Shown here: positions 33,876 through 34,288 of the stretch, piece after piece | Layout: every line of letters begins with the position of its first letter | How positions within the stretch are numbered: position 1 is the first letter of the stretch | DNA from: Caryophanales bacterium | Lineage (GTDB): Bacteria > Bacillota > Bacilli > Bacillales > Bacillaceae_J | Assembly (NCBI GenBank): GCA_012840465.1 | Contig: DULJ01000068.1 | Span: forward strand, 1-34,288 | Direction of reading: 5' to 3' | DNA: 34,288 bases | Translations under genes and position numbers: made by a program | The notes under the pieces: generated by a model | Databases searched by the model: none | The model's input: only the letters and a program-made list of their open reading frames with translations | What the model was told of the DNA's origin: nothing

Positions 33876-34066
33876 GTATCCCCGCCAGGAAGATTCACTG
33901 GCTTTTTTGTTATGCTTTTCTGTTCCTTATAAAGAAACTCTCTTATATCCTCTATTGTTAATCCCAAGTGCTTTGCCTGTAGGATGAGTTTTATACTGCC
34001 CTTGTTTGAAGGACGGTAGAAGCAAGATTTTTTGAAGCAAACAATGGTTGTGGTACAATAGCTCAA
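33857..34066 (-). pseudogene. Fragment of a MerR-family regulator
   Basis: A 69-codon frame contains KLILQAKHLGLTIEDIREFLYKEQ, the second half of a MerR DNA-binding domain (usually RLxFIxxAKxLGFSLEEIxELL). The helix-turn-helix before it and the effector part after it are absent, the upstream residues are not MerR-like, and TTG is the only start. It is a remnant. It lies between the coat operon terminator and repeat copy B. Confidence 0.55.
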
Positions 34067-34074
34067 AAATAACC

Positions 34075-34288
34075 TTTAACTTCATTCAGCTGAAGTCTCC
34101 CACTTCCATAAGTGGTGAGATGAATGCAAGTTAGTATTTTAAATTTAGTGGGGGTACAACCCCCTGCTGAATAAAGTTAAAGCCTCCGGCGGATGCCTCA
34201 GATTTTAAAAGGTAGCTTTTCGAGCAGATCAAAGACTAAGAACGCCACATCCTGTGGCAACGTCTTTGTGACCCACGTCCTGTGGGCC
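34075..34288. repeat. 214-bp structured repeat, copy B (cut by window end)
   Basis: Nine differences from copy A over 214 bp. The G/C-rich hairpin (GGGGG-TACAA-CCCCC, about 34143-34157) is perfect here, while copy A keeps a shorter stem in a shifted register, and the CCCACTT/AAGTGG hairpin is better here than in A. The element may continue beyond the window. Confidence 0.75.

Overview
The window looks like chromosome of an endospore-forming, low-GC member of the Bacillaceae. Signs are strong AGGAGG-type ribosome binding sites, frequent GTG/TTG starts, a spore-coat CotS/CotSA-like cluster, a LytS/LytR-CstA module, a ZTP riboswitch near serA, and YerD-, UPF0145- and DinB-type genes. I cannot fix the genus from sequence alone. 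No tRNA, rRNA or CRISPR array is present.

Layout. (1) 1-5110 is visibly AT-rich accessory DNA. It holds a 5'-truncated DUF3883 (PD-(D/E)xK-like) gene next to a possible insertion-sequence end, a convergent beta-class DNA methyltransferase, and a tightly packed three-gene operon that I do not recognise (small protein, two-helix membrane protein, helical protein). This is the best candidate here for an undescribed system, probably defence-related by context. (2) 5110-11800 alternates cargo genes with copies of a short intergenic repeat that preserves the tail of a lost reading frame. The cargo is a CofE-like gamma-glutamyl ligase divergent from a LysR regulator, a secreted PhoX-like phosphatase broken by a frameshift in an (AC)n tract, and a Schlafen/AlbA_2-HATPase regulator. 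(3) 11880-19550 is ordinary housekeeping and accessory content: UPF0145 protein, EamA exporter, WYL regulator, DinB and SRPBCC proteins, GDSL hydrolase, methyltransferase, formate/nitrite transporter, thioredoxin. One copy of a 214-bp structured repeat lies at 16964; the second closes the window. (4) 19700-20003 is a six-copy array of about 51 bp made of alternating inverted repeats, next to a NERD-domain gene. (5) 21100-25710 carries an RlmI-type rRNA methyltransferase, a YerD-like FMN glutamate synthase, a ZTP riboswitch with terminator, and serA. (6) 25837-29920 encodes a CstA-family transporter with its own LytS/LytR-type two-component system, with a good cre match in front of cstA. (7) 30025-33781 is a spore-coat glycosylation cluster: UDP-glucuronate epimerase-like enzyme, CotS-family kinase-like coat protein and CotSA-like glycosyltransferase.

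Working together: the CstA group probably senses and imports pyruvate or a related metabolite under carbon catabolite control. The coat group probably makes and attaches sugar to the spore surface late in sporulation. The ZTP riboswitch and serA link one-carbon status to serine supply, although the riboswitch lies unusually far from the gene. Function calls are by recognition of sequence motifs without database searches.
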